Counted from the first letter of the stretch, positions 19,301-31,014 are shown. The stretch: 64,000 bases of DNA from 66-474 sp963771735 (GCA_963771735.1 CAVYUN010000002.1:1426001-1490000); one strand, 5' to 3'. Made by a program: numbers and translations. The notes: a model not told the origin generated them from the sequence alone.

Positions 19301-22300
19301 CGAGCGCCTCGTTGTGGACGAAGTCATTTTCCGGGCGGACTTGATCGCGCCTTCGTAAAGCGTTCAGGCATCCAGCTCTCGTCCTTCGATTCGGGCGATC
19401 TCCGCCGCAACCAGCGAGGCGCGGTTTTCGAAATTCTCCGGGCAATGCTCCGCCCATTCCGCAAGCTGTCTATGATGAGCGGCCAAAGCCTCGAAATGCT
19501 CCTGATACTAGCGGGGACGCCGACATCGCAGGATGCCGCATGACTCAGGGCGCCGTAGAAATGAGCCTCCGCCGTTTCAAGAAAGGACGGCGAGGTCCAG
19601 AGCAGCGTTGTGCGTTTGAGGATGCGGCAACGGCCGCGGCATAATCGCCGGCAAAATAGCGCGCCTGCAGCTTGCGCACCCAGTACCAGCACGCCGCGAT
19701 TGCGTGCCCCTCCTGACTCGACAAGCGACGCTCGAATTGAAGCTCGTCGAATTGCGCGTCATCGAAACAGCCAAAACTCGTCGTAAGACCGCGAAGTGTG
19801 CGGACCAGCGCGAGCTGGCTCGCGCTGATGTCGGTCAAGAGACCGAAGCGGGCATTCCGGGCAAATTCCAGGCTCCGCTCGGCCTCGCGCTGCACGTCGG
19901 CAAGCGGATCGCCGCGCGTGAAAAGATTCCCGAACAGGTCGACACCGCAAGACGCCGCGGTCGTGAGATCGCCGATGGCATTTGCGGTATCGAACGCTCG
20001 ACGGATCAACTCCTCGCCAATGCGCACGTGCTTGGTCCAAGGCACGATGAGAACGGCGAAAGACAAATAGGTGTGGGCCTTGAAGCGCTCCAGCCCACGT
20101 CGCTCGACAAGGTCGTAGCCGAGTCGGCCGAACCGAAAACCCGCCTCGTAGTCACCGAATTTCGGTCCGGCGATCATGCCCAGCCAGATATAGCCATCAC
20201 ACGATGCTCCGGTGTGGCCGTGTTCCAAGCTGATGTTGACCAGTGCGCAGACCAGCAGGCAAAGGAGGTTTGCATCCGTGTACAACGCGGTCTTCAGGCT
20301 TCTCTCCAGAACATCGTGAGTGGCCGCGTATTTCGGGTCGCTCATCACAGGCAGATCGATGAGCTCTTCGATTTCGCGGTTTCGGAGCTGCGACCACGTG
20401 CGCTCGTATTCTAGGCGCGCTTCCTTTCTGTGGGATGCGGTGACCATTCGATACCCACGTGCCGCAGGTACTCGAGCGCAACGTCGATGGCGCGGCTGCT
20501 CTGATCGAGAGTCGTGCATACGTCGATGTGCAGGCACGCCAGCGACCCTTGCTCGACGGCGTCGACTGCGCGCTTGGATAGCGCAGTCAAGCGCTCATCT
20601 GCGGCCGCGAGCTCGCCGATGAGAAATTCGCATCCGGCCCGTTCCAACTCCAGCGCGAACATGAGCTCACGCCTGCGTTGCCAGCCACCGTTGCCCAAAA
20701 GCTTCCGCTCCGGCGACGAGATAGTTGAGCGCCGAAGCGTACGCCGCGGATGCTTTGGCCCGACGACCCGCTTGCAGGTCGATCGCCGCTGCTTGCGCTC
20801 TTTCGTCGTCGTCGACCAGCAGTTCGGCGCCGCTGTTCAACTGGCCGGCGACATCGAACAGATGTTCGGCCACGGCGTCCGGCGAAAGGTTGGCAAGCAG
20901 CAGGCGGCCAATTTGCAGATGTGTGCTCGCGCGCAAGCTTTCCGGGATCAGTGCGTAGGCCGCTTCCTGAATCCGGTCATGGAGGAAAGCATACGTGTCC
21001 TCCACGCGAACGATCAGTCCGGCGCGAACGGCTTCCCAAAGGCGGCGTGGAGCTCCTCGGCGGATTCTCCTAAGCCACACTCAGCAGCGCGAAATCGGCC
21101 ACGTTCCGAGGCAGGCGAAGTGCTGAAGCGGCTCTGCGTATGTCGGGCAATCGGTAGCTTTCCCAACATGAGATCCACGACGTTGTCGGAGTAGCCTTTG
21201 GCGCGAATGCGGCCCAGGTCCCAGATCCAGCCCGCTGCGTCCCGGTCGAAGCGGAGCAGCCTTCCTCGGCGAGCGTGGAAAGGAGTTGGATTGCGAAGAA
21301 CGGGTTGCCGCCGGTCTTCTCGTGGACCAACAGCGCCAGCGGAGCAGCGGAATCCAGGTCCCAGCGCAGAGCGTCGGCAAGAGCTGCTCGATGTCATCGG
21401 TCCCGAGAGGTGCGAGCACGATTTCTTCTAGTATCGCTCCCGGCCTGCGCATCGCGGCCAGCTTCCGCATGAGCGGATGAGTGGCATTGACTTCGTTGTC
21501 GCGGTAGGCGCCAATCAGCAGCACATGCTTCACATCCGGTCGCGAGCCGCGATCTTCGAGCAAATCCAGGGTCGCTGCGTCCAGCCATTGCAGATCGTCG
21601 AGGAACAACACCAGCGGATGCTCCGGGACGAGCGAAGACGCCGAGGAAGCGTGCGAAACACCAGTTGAAAACGGCCCTGCGCTTCCTGCGGCGCCAGTTC
21701 CGCCACAGGCGGTTGTTTACCAATGACGAATTCAGTTCGGGGACGAGATCGACGATCAGTTGGCCATTCGGCCCCAACGCCTCGCGAAGCGCGTGCGCCA
21801 ATTGCGCAATTCGGCCTCGCTCTTGATGAGCATCTGACGCACCAGCGTCTGAAAAGCCTGCGCGAGCGTGGCATAGGGAATGTCCCGTTTGTACTGGTCG
21901 AACTTGCCGGATGCAAAAAGCCCGCGTGGCGGGACAAGCGCCTTATGCAGCTCATTCACGACGGACGGATTTGCCGACGCCGGAGTAACCCGACACGAGC
22001 ACCAACTCCGGCTGCCGCCGGCCACCACCCGATCGAACGCCGTGATCAGCGCATCGACCTCGCGCTCCCGCCCGTACAGCTTCTCGGGTATCAGCGAGTC
22101 GGTCCGGAGAATCGTGCGCGCCGAGAGGGAAATGGTCGATGCGGCCTCGCGACTGCCACTCGGACAGACAGCGCCGAAGATCGATCTCCAGTCCGGCGGC
22201 TGTCTGATAGCGCTCCTCCGCATTCTTGGCGAGCAGCTTCATGACGATGGCCGACAACGGCGCCGGGACGCGCTCGACCAGCTCGTCGGCGGCACCGGCT

Positions 22301-22975
22301 GCCATGCGATGTGGCAGTGAACCCACTCCATCGGCTCGCGCGGCGAACGGGAGACGCCGGTGAGCATCTCGTACAGGGTGACACCAACGAGTAGAGATCG
22401 CTGCGGGCGTCGACCGAGCGGTTCATGCGCCCGGTCTGCTCGGGGGACATGTAGGCAAGCGTGCCGGCAATGATCTCGGGCGGATCGGGAGGCTGACGGT
22501 GCCGCGGCAAACGTGTGGTCAAACCGAACCCCGTGAGCCACGAATGCGCCACTCGCAGCATTCACGATGAAATTCGCAGGCTTCACGTCTTTGTGCACCA
22601 ATCGTCGTGCGTGCAGACTACCGAGCGTCCTCGTTAAGCCAATGGCTAAACGCAGAAACTGCGCAACTGCAAGCGGCCCCTTGATGCACTGGTCGAGAAA
22701 CTCACCTCCGGGGTCGGGGTCTTCTATGGCGAGCGCCAAATGGATCACGGAACCTCGTCAACTCCAGCGGAGCTGTGCCGCCCACGAAGGATCCAGTTCG
22801 TCGCGCAGTGCAAACGCATTTTCAAGTTTTCCGAGAGTGGATGGCGCGGGTTGTTCCGTCAGGGGCGAGATCAGCAAGTTATGAAGGCAGTCCCTTCGTC
22901 CCCGACACGGCGAGCCACTGCAAACTCTGCATCCTGCCGGAGAGGCTCAATTACACAATTTGTCAGTTCAATCAT
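16313..22975 (-). pseudogene. Trifunctional Ser/Thr kinase / AAA-ATPase / multi-PAS sensor histidine kinase, copy 2, frameshifted
   Basis: Very large signalling protein (about 2,200 codons if frames are joined). Regions in order: kinase (about 22975-22140) with LHARRLVHKDVKPANF and TGFGL in place of DFG; predicted ATPase (22130-21010) with Walker A GYSGVGKS and Walker B FLDDLQWLD; helical repeat linker (21000-19270); GAF (about 19120-18600; GAERGLLIL); four PAS domains (18570-17110); HisKA with SIAHEVNQPLSGV; HATPase with LLLNASDALDG and GMGIGLSVSQSIVESHHGRIW. More than ten single-base frame changes break it. Its ATG overlaps copy 1's stop (ATGA, 22972-22975), and its own end gives TAATG with the receiver gene. 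The family is known in proteobacteria and cyanobacteria; signals are mostly unknown. Confidence 0.8.
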
Positions 22976-25900
22976 GGTTCAACATGCGGTCTGCTTTGAG
23001 ACGGGCGCGATGGAATCGCAAAGTGAAAGCTGGCGCCCGGTCCATCATGCTCGGTGACCCAGAGTCGCCCGGAGATGACTCTCGACGATGGAGCGGCTGA
23101 TCGAAAATCCCATGCCGAGTCCGCCGGACTTGGTGGTATGGAACGCAGTAAAAATGTGCTCGAGGCTATCGGGATGAAGCCCGATTCCGGAATCACGGAC
23201 GGTCACCACCACCTCCCGCTCTTCAATGCGCTGAGTCTGAATAACAAGATCACGAGCCCGGTCTTTTACCGTTGCCATCGCCTCGATGGCGTTCAAAATC
23301 AGATTGAGCAACACCTGCTGTAGTTGCACCTTGTCGCCGAGGACATTCGGCACGTCGGCTGACAATTCCAATCGCAACTTGATCCGCTGCTTGTCGATCT
23401 CGCTCTGGCTAGCACAACGATCTCCCGAATGATTTCGTTTAGATCCAACGGCTCCTTCGCTGTATCCGTTTTGCGAAAAAACGCCCTGATACGGGCAATG
23501 ATTTCTCTGGCTCGATTGCAATCGCGGACAATGCGCTGGAGTGCCGCACGGGCCTCTTAAGGTTGTCCGATTCTTCCTTTACGTCGGCTTAGCCAGCGCA
23601 AGCATGCGTTTCCATTGAGCAACACTCCCGTGATGGGTTGCCTGACCTCATGAGCGATCGATGCGGCGAGTTCTCCCATGGTGGTTACTCGCGTCACGTG
23701 AGCCAGTTCGGCCTGCGCTTGGCGCAATGCCTCGGCGGCACGCTTCTGGTCGTCGATGTCGGTCGTCGTACCGACGAATTTGATAACTTTTCCTTCGGAA
23801 TCGCGCACGACCACGGCCTGCTGAAGATGCCAGCGATAGGTCCCGTCCTGAGCGCGCAGAGACCGCGTCTCGATCGCGAAACCCTGTCCCGAATGCACGC
23901 CTTCCCAAAATATCCTCGGCTGCCTCTCCCGATCCTCAGGGTGGACCGCGGTCATCCAGGCTTCGGGATGCGATCGGACGAAGTCAGGAGTCTGACCGGC
24001 GAATTCAAGCCAAACTTGATTCACGAAATCTGGTGTCCCATCGGGTTTGAGCGTCCAAGCGGATACAGGGAGATGCTGCAGCAGCCCAACTTGGAGTTGC
24101 AGATCGGTATAGAGGCGGCGTTCTCCAGCGAAATGGCGGCTTGTGAAGCCAGCAACTCGAGCACCGCGACCCGTCCGAAGTGAAAGCGTCCGGTGCAGGT
24201 TGTTTTCCAGATAAAGCGCACCGATCACCTTGGTTTGTTTGACAATCGGAAGGCACAGGAAAGATCTTGGGCGATTCGTCTCGAAGATATTCGTCCTTCG
24301 AATACAGGTTGTCCGCCGAAGCGTCATCCTGCAACACGCGTTCCTGAGTCCTCAACACGTAGTGCAGCACCGATTGAGGTAGATCAGACGATTTGATGCG
24401 TTCTTGTCGAATCGTGACCTCGAGTTGTCCTACTCGGTGGTGGCCTCCGCCTCGACACAACGGCTCACCGTCATGAAGCAGTATCAACAGACCCCGCTGT
24501 GCACCCGCATGTTCCAGTGCCAGACGCAGCAGCGTCTCGATGAGACTCGGCAGATTCATCTCACTCGAGAGTGCCTGCGACGCTCTCATGACTGCTCTGC
24601 AGTCCATCTGATCAAGGGCGTGTCGATGGCGGTGCCCGCTGCTGAGGGCGTTAGCCCTCTTCGGCAAATGCGGGAAACGACCATCGATTTGGTTTACTTT
24701 TCCCACCGCGCCCCACTGCTCGTAGCAGGCGCGTGCATTTCTAAGATAAGCATCAGCAATGGTCGTTGAAGCCGCGCATCCTGTAAAACTGCGCCGCAAG
24801 CTCATTGGCGATGGCTTCATTGTGAATGAAGCCGTTCGAATGGGCGGAACGAATTGCCTTTTCGTAGAGGTGTTCTGCGTCGAGCTCTGCGCCCCTCAAT
24901 GCGCGCGATTTCCGCGCTCACCAAGGCGGCTCGGTTTTCAAAATTGGCGGGGCAATGCTCGGCCCATATTTTGAGTTGCTGATGGTGATTCGATCAGGGC
25001 TTCGAAATGCCGTTGTCTCTCTTCGGCCGAAGCCGAATTCCACGCGGCAGCGTGAGCCAGGGCAGCATAGAAGCGAAAGTCGCCCGTCTCGACTTGCGAT
25101 GCCGCGGTCCAGAGTAACGGTGGGCTCGTGCGAAGCATCGACAGCCGCCGCGTAGTCTCCGGCAAAGAACCGACCCTGCAGCTTTCGCGTCCAGTAGAAA
25201 AACTCGGAAAAAACCAACACCGGGTTGCTCGCATAGATGGCGCTCGCATCTGAGTTCGTTAAATTCTCGTCGTCGAAGCAGCCAAACTTCGTGTCAACCC
25301 GCGGAGCGTCCGGATCAGCCCGAGTTGCGCCCCGCAATTCGCGACCACCAAGCCGAAACCTTGCTTGCTGGCGAAAGCCAGACCCTTTTCCGCTTCCCTC
25401 TGCACGACTTTGAGGTGATCTCCTACCGTCAGGTGATTTGTGATCAACTCGTGCCAACTATAGGCGGAAAATGTCAGGTCTCCAGTCCGATACGCGACGT
25501 CGAAGGCGCGGCGCACCAGTTCACGTGCGTCTGCAGCATGTTTCGCCCATGGCGTGAGCGTGCTGAACGTGATGTAGGTCCTCGCTTGATAGCGTGTGAA
25601 GCCTCGCTTTTCGACGAGATCATAGCCAAGCTGGCCGAACCGAAATCCATCTTTGTAGTTGTTGAAGCGCGGCCCCGCGAACATCGCGAACCACACATAG
25701 CCAAAACACGATCCGTCACAGTTGCCGTGCTCGAGGCTGAGGTTCACCATACGGCAGACGGCAAGTGACGACAGGTTCTCGTCGTAGAACATCGCCGGAG
25801 TGCACAATTTCGGTGAAGACATCCAGCATGTCGAGGACATCGGGGTCGGTCATCAGGGGCAGGTCCGACGAGATCTTCGATCTGCCTATTTCCGACCAAG

Positions 25901-28573
25901 GACCAGATGCGATCATATTCATTCATCACTTCGTCACGAGTGGGATGCCGCGACCAGTGCGGTCCCCTGCGTCGGAGGTAATCGAGGAATACTTCGATGG
26001 CCAGTTCACTGTGATCCAACGTCGTGTAAAGGGTGAGCCGCAATCGTGTCACCATGGCGAAATCATGGCGGGTTTTGGCGCGCCTCGATAACATCGTGAG
26101 ACGCTTTTCCGCCGCGACCATTTCTGCGGTCAGCAATTCGCACTCGGCCGTCAGGCATTCGATCGAGAAGATGAGTTCGTAGTTAAGCTCCCATGTCGTC
26201 TCGGTTAACAACGAGCTGCCGGCCTCGAGGTATTTCAGCGCCGAGGCATATGCGGTTGAGACCTTCGCCCGTTTGCCCGCCATCAAATTCAGCTCTGCTA
26301 CCTGCTCGCGCTCTTCGTCGAAGTGATCAGATGGGAGCCGCGATTCAGTTGATTGACGATTTCGAATATGGCCTCTTCCGGCTGCCGGCGGAGTATTCTC
26401 CGCGAGGAGGGTGCCGATTCGCAAATGCGCCTGGGCTCGCAAGTCTTTCGGAATCAAAGAATAGGCTGCTTCTTGAACGCGGTCGTGAAGGAAACGGTAT
26501 GAATTCTCCGAGCGGAAGATAAGACCGACTCGGACCGCTTCCCAGAGCTGGCTCGTGCATTTCTTCGATCGAGTCCTGATAAACCATCTGCAGCATGTCG
26601 AACTTGGCGCTATTGCCAAGACAGGCAAACTGTTGGAGAGCCTTCTGGGTGTCGACGGGCAGGCGGCTCAACTTCCCGACCATCAGCTCCACGACATTAT
26701 CCGTGTAACCTTTGGCGTGAATTTGGTTCAAATCCCAAGACCATTGCGCCTTGAAAATAATCAAAGGTCAGCAACGCCTTCATCGGCGAGCGTCGAAATG
26801 AATTGAATGGCGAAAAAGGGATTGCCGGTGGTCTTTTCGTGAATCAACTGCGCAAGCGGGGCGGCGCGATCCGGATCGCAGCGAAGCGAATCTGCAAGGA
26901 GCTGCCCCAGATCTTCGCGGCCCAGCGGAGCCAGCACGATATCCTGACAATACCGATCCGGCCTGGCGCATCGCGTCCAGCTTTCGCATCAACGGATGGG
27001 TCGCATTGACTTCGTTGTCCCGGTAGGCGCCGATCAGGAGCAGATGCTTCATATCCGTCTGCGACAACAAATCTTCGAGCAAATCGAGCGTTGCTGCGTC
27101 AAGCCACTGCAAATCGTCGAGGAACAATGCAAGCGGATGTTCCGGGCGGGCGAAGACACCGATGAATCGCCGAAATGTAACTGAAAGCGGCCTTGGGCAT
27201 CCTGCGGCGGAAGCTCGGGCACCGGCGGCTGCTCACCGATGATGTGCTTCAGTTCCGGGACGAGTTCGACAATCAGTAGTCCATTCGGATCCAGCGCCTC
27301 GTGAAGGGCATCGCGCCATTCATGCAATTCTTCCTCGCTCTTGCTCAAGAGTGGGCGTATCAGACTTTGAAATGCCTGCGCGAGCGTGGCGTACGGAATA
27401 TCCCGCTTGTATTGGTCGAACTTGCCGGATGCAAACAACCCTCGCGGCGGGACGAGCGGCTTGTGCAGCTCATTGACGACGGCAGACTTTCCGATGCCGG
27501 AATACCCGGAGACGAGCACCAACTCCGGCCGGCCGCCGGCAACAATGCGATCGAAGGCGGTCAGAAGTGCGCCGATTTCGCAGGCTCGTCCATAGAGTTT
27601 CTCGGGAATCATGAGCGGTCGGGCATGTCACGCTCGCCCAGCCGAAATCGCCGATGCGACGCCTGGATTCCCATTCGGTCAGGCAGCGCCGAAGGTCGCG
27701 CTCGGCGCCGGCCGCGGTCTGGTAGCGTTCCTCCGGCGTCTTGGCGAGCAACTTCATGATGATGGCCGAGACGGGGGCGGGATCTCCGTCCGTCGCTCGC
27801 AAGGCGGCGCCGGTACGCGGGCGATGTGGCAGTGGACCCATTCCATGGGTCTCTGCTGCGAGAACGGTAACGTGCGAGTAACCATCTCGTAAAGGACGAC
27901 GCCGAGTGAGTAGAGGTCGCTTCGCGAATCGACCGAACGGTTCATCCGCCCCGTTTGCTCGGGCGCCATGTAAGCAAGCGTCCCTGCGATGATCTCCGGC
28001 GGGTCGGGGAGGCTGGCGTCCGCAGGAGACGCGACGCGATCCCGAAGCCCGTCAGCAGGGCGCGATCGCGTGCCGCGTCGACAACGATATTGGCGGGCTT
28101 GATGTCCCGGTGAATCAGGCCGCTCTTGTGTACTCGGCCCATGGCGGATGCAATCGAGATCGCCAGTTGAAAAAACGCCGGATTTCGGTGTGTCGATCAA
28201 TCAGGTGAGCGAGCGGCTCGACTTCCTGGTATTCGAGCAGAAGCACCGCCTTGCCACGCTCATGCAAGAGTTCGAATGGGCGCAATGCCCATGCGCCGTC
28301 GAGGTGGTCTTTCAGCGCATATTCGTGTTCGAAACGACTGGCGGCGTCGAAGAATGACAGCTCTTCGGCGGGAAGTACGGCGATGCAGTCATGCGAATCG
28401 CCCGCTTGGCGCTCGTACGATAGTCGAAAAAAAAGGCGTTCGCCGTCTTCCCACAACGACTCGGGATGTCCGTCTCTACCTTCCGCGTGGAGCCAAGACC
28501 ATTCTGTCACCGCGGGCCTCGCGTCTCCGAACACTTGCCCCAAGGTCAAAGTGGACCGACGGTCGACAAGCAT
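22972..28573 (-). pseudogene. Trifunctional Ser/Thr kinase / AAA-ATPase / sensor histidine kinase, copy 1, frameshifted
   Basis: Paralogue of the next gene downstream, with one PAS instead of four (about 1,870 codons). Regions: kinase N-lobe (LWEDGERLFFRLSYER), catalytic loop LIHRDIKPANIVVD, LTGFGIAS replacing DFG, then AGTLAYMAPEQTGRMNRS; ATPase with IPEKLYGR, Walker A GYSGIGKSAV and FLDDLQWLD; alpha-helical repeats (27000-24850); GAF (about 24600-24130; HAGAQRGLLIL); PAS (LPVSAWTLKPDGTPDFVNQ); HisKA SIAHEVRQPITGV; HATPase LILNAIEAM and GLGMGFSISRSIVESH. About a dozen frame changes interrupt it. Its stop overlaps copy 2's start (ATGA). Start ATG 28573 has only a weak ribosome site and lies immediately after an integrase remnant, so its promoter may have been altered. 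Confidence 0.8.
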
Positions 28574-28576
28574 ATC

Positions 28577-29356
28577 CTATTTAGCCGCGGGCCGTTGGCA
28601 TAGTCGCCGGCGTCGGACCGCAGCGACCGTTGTTCGGGGCAGACCCAGGCTACGTTGTAGCGTAAAGCTTCTTTCCGGCGTATGGCGGGAAGTGCCGGGT
28701 TTGGCTTCATGCTTGCGATGGATGCGTACAACCTTGGCCCTGTCGATGGTCAGCAGGTCTAAAAGTAATCCCAGCGCGGCACGAGTTTCGGGCAGGTTGT
28801 CTGTCGATCGTAATGACTCTCTGCACGCCGCCGAGTCCACGCGATCGCAGCCGCGCGGATCCTTACGGGAGACACCTGCTTCGGCGCGCGGGTTTCTACA
28901 GGCGGCGCAAGTCGCCTGGCGTGAAAATTCCGCTGGGTAGCGTCTCCGCTTCTTGCACGCGAATGCAATCTTGTGGACGCGCTTGAAGATCCCCGCATGG
29001 TCCGCGCTGCTCTTGCTTCCCGCGAGTGTGGGCAGGTACGGGCCGAATGCGGCGCTGTGCATCTCGCGCATGGCGTCGAATGTGGCAGGCAACGCGAGGA
29101 CGTGGCGCTGTCGCGGGCTGTTGCGGCGGCACTTGTTGTCCAGCAACTGCATGCTTTCGATATCGCTGTCGAAGTTGCCTTGGGTCACGCGTGCCAATTG
29201 CCGGACACGCCGACAACTGGTCAACAGGTGGAACCGCAACGGCGCGCGCTCCCGTGCTTGTATGCGCTTCCAGAACGCGCGCAACTCGGATCGAGACAGC
29301 GCCCGGTCGCGCACCTTGTTGGCGTCCTCGATGGGCGCCAGGCTACGTGCCCGAAT
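28577..29356 (-). pseudogene. Tyrosine recombinase (integrase) C-terminal remnant
   Basis: Fragment of a phage- or island-type integrase. It begins in frame directly after the VTT-gene stop (RSLAPIEDANKV, then RALSRSELRAFWKRI) and continues PLRFHLLTSCRRVRQLARV, with the first catalytic Arg region, then VLALPATFDAMREM. A frame change gives FTPGDLRR and VETRAPK, and ESHYDRQ contains the likely catalytic Tyr. The N-terminal arm- and core-binding domains are missing, and the His/Arg box (SHG) is not preserved. The last 120 bases before the kinase start may be promoter rather than integrase. It marks a past integration event between the eroded left half and the intact right half. Confidence 0.68.
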
Positions 29357-30088
29357 TCAGTCGGGCCTTGCGTTACTGGTCTGTGTCGCCATGCGCAGGC
29401 GCTGCAATCCCACCGGGATCAAGGCGAGCAGGCCAAGCCCGAGCAGCGGCAGGAATATGCGAGGTTCCAGGATCAGGTCGGGCGACAATCCCTTGCCCTG
29501 CGCGATGGAATGACCGACGCCCGCGCCGATCGCGGTTTCGAAAACCAGCATGATCACGCCACCCAGCGCGGTAGCAAGTGTGAACAACCAGACCGGGCAG
29601 CGCAGCCATGCCAGCGCCACCGTGATGCCGCCGAATGGGAATAGTGGCACGAAGCGCAGGAACAGCGTGTATGAGATGGGGCTGGTCTGGTAGCCCTGGC
29701 GCACCCGTTCAACGAACTTCGGCGGCGGTCGCTTGCCCGCGCCGAACGCATGGCGCGCCGCATAGAACAAGAGCAATGATCCCAGCACTTCGCCGACCAG
29801 GGACAGCCCGATCGCACGCCCCATCCCGAACAGCATGCCGCCTGCGATGATGAGGAAGAGTGGTCCCGGCATTGCGGTGGCTACGGACAGCGTCAGCAGC
29901 ACGATGTAGATCGTGTATGCCAATGCCGGATGTGCGGCAATCTGCCGCGACCAGTTTGCCTGCTCGACCATGATGCTGCTGGGCGCAAGATGCTGCAGCA
30001 TGCCGCTGGCTCCGACCGCGATACCAAGCGCGATCAGTAGTAGCAGTGGCAGGAATGCGCGCAAACGACTCATCGAAAAGGTCAACAC
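29357..30088 (-). CDS. VTT-domain (DedA/TVP38 family) membrane protein
   Basis: 243-residue inner-membrane protein of the SNARE-associated/VTT superfamily (DedA, TMEM64, YdjX). An N-terminal membrane helix (FLPLLLLIALGIAVGA) is followed by LSVATAMPGPLFLIIAGGMLFG, a re-entrant hairpin region (EVLGSLLLFYAARHAFG) and FLRFVPLFPFGGITVALAWL, with C-terminal helices. DedA-type proteins are implicated in undecaprenyl-phosphate or lipid flipping and envelope homeostasis; YdjX/TVP38 roles are less clear. GTG 30088 gives the longest frame; ATG 30073 is equally plausible because neither has a clear ribosome site. The stop is the exact left edge of the integrase remnant. Confidence 0.82.
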   Translation of the reverse strand: MLTFSMSRLRAFLPLLLLIALGIAVGASGMLQHLAPSSIMVEQANWSRQIAAHPALAYTIYIVLLTLSVATAMPGPLFLIIAGGMLFGMGRAIGLSLVGEVLGSLLLFYAARHAFGAGKRPPPKFVERVRQGYQTSPISYTLFLRFVPLFPFGGITVALAWLRCPVWLFTLATALGGVIMLVFETAIGAGVGHSIAQGKGLSPDLILEPRIFLPLLGLGLLALIPVGLQRLRMATQTSNARPD

Positions 30089-30159
30089 GGCAGGTCAATG
30101 AAAAGCATAACGTGTCAGGAAAGCATCCGCGAAACGCGTGAGTTCATTATTGACGGCGA

Positions 30160-30740
30160 TCAATTCAGTACAGCGCGCCGCCACCAATCGCATAGGCGGC
30201 CAGCACTGCGCACGCCGCATCGCGTTGAAGATCACGAGTGATCTGGATGTTGCGACGTTCGAGTTGACCCACCCAGTCACTCGGCAGTGGGCCTTCTTAG
30301 ACACCGGTGAGCGATTCGACATCCTCGGCACGCGCGGCGATCAGCAGAAAATCGATGCCGGCCCACATGGTCGCGCCGTAACACTGGCAGCACGCTTGTG
30401 CACTGGTTGCGAGCGTATGGCGGTTGCCATCCGTGTTGAGTCGCGCCCGGCCGAGTCTGCTCTCGGCACCGACCAGCGCCACGATCTCGGCATGTGCCAG
30501 TGACGATCCGATCTGCTCGACACGATCGACGCCTGCCGCAATCAGGCCGCCGTGATGATCGAAAACGGCTGCGCCGAACGGGCCGCCGGAAGCATGTTCG
30601 ACATTTTGGTGCGCCAATTCGATCGCAAGCGAGATCTGTGCAGTCGCGTCCGGATACGGACGACCGCCATCCACCGCATCCGCGAACCATGCGGGCAGCA
30701 CGTGCGAAGGTTGCGAATCCGGGATGGGCGCGGCGTGCAT
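30160..30740 (-). pseudogene. Nucleoside/guanine deaminase-like protein with in-frame stop
   Basis: Zinc-dependent cytidine deaminase-fold enzyme (GuaD/TadA-like). Zinc and catalytic residues are visible: HAEI (His83, Glu85) and TSAQACCQC (Cys117 and Cys120), with Ala116 where most relatives have Pro. The frame stops at TAA 30297-30299 after residue 147. Yet the same frame continues EGPLPSDWVGQLERRNIQITRD and CAVLAAYAIGGGA to a TGA at 30160. That continuation fits the family's normal C-terminus, so one codon (an Asp or similar is expected before EGPLP) has become TAA. The shortened 147-residue product keeps the active site but loses the C-terminal helices. Confidence 0.72.
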
Positions 30741-31014
30741 GGATCAACCGTACCACGCCGCACCTGAAACTCCGGTTGACCAGAGAGCGACCGGCCGGTC
30801 ATCAGATCCGCGGAGTCAGGAAAAGGTCATCGAATCCACGCCAAGCATGGTGTCACTCGTGGCGGATCGGCCGATGGTGCCCCGGCGAAGCGAATGCCGG
30901 GGCACCTGGAAGCATGGCGGTTGGATTGGTCGCCAACGCTTTCGACTTGCCTGTGAACGTGATCAACTCACGCATCAAAGACAGTGTTGCTTGTCCGCTA
31001 ATCCTGTGGATGGT

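Noticed and set aside
16313..28573. Programmed frameshifting to explain the broken kinases.
   Set aside because: The breaks are numerous, occur in different directions, and lack slippery heptamers with downstream structures; decay or sequence error is simpler.
28694..29356. Active integrase with a functional attachment site.
   Set aside because: The N-terminal domains and the His/Arg box are missing and the frame is broken; only a remnant is supported. No duplicated attachment repeat was found within the window.
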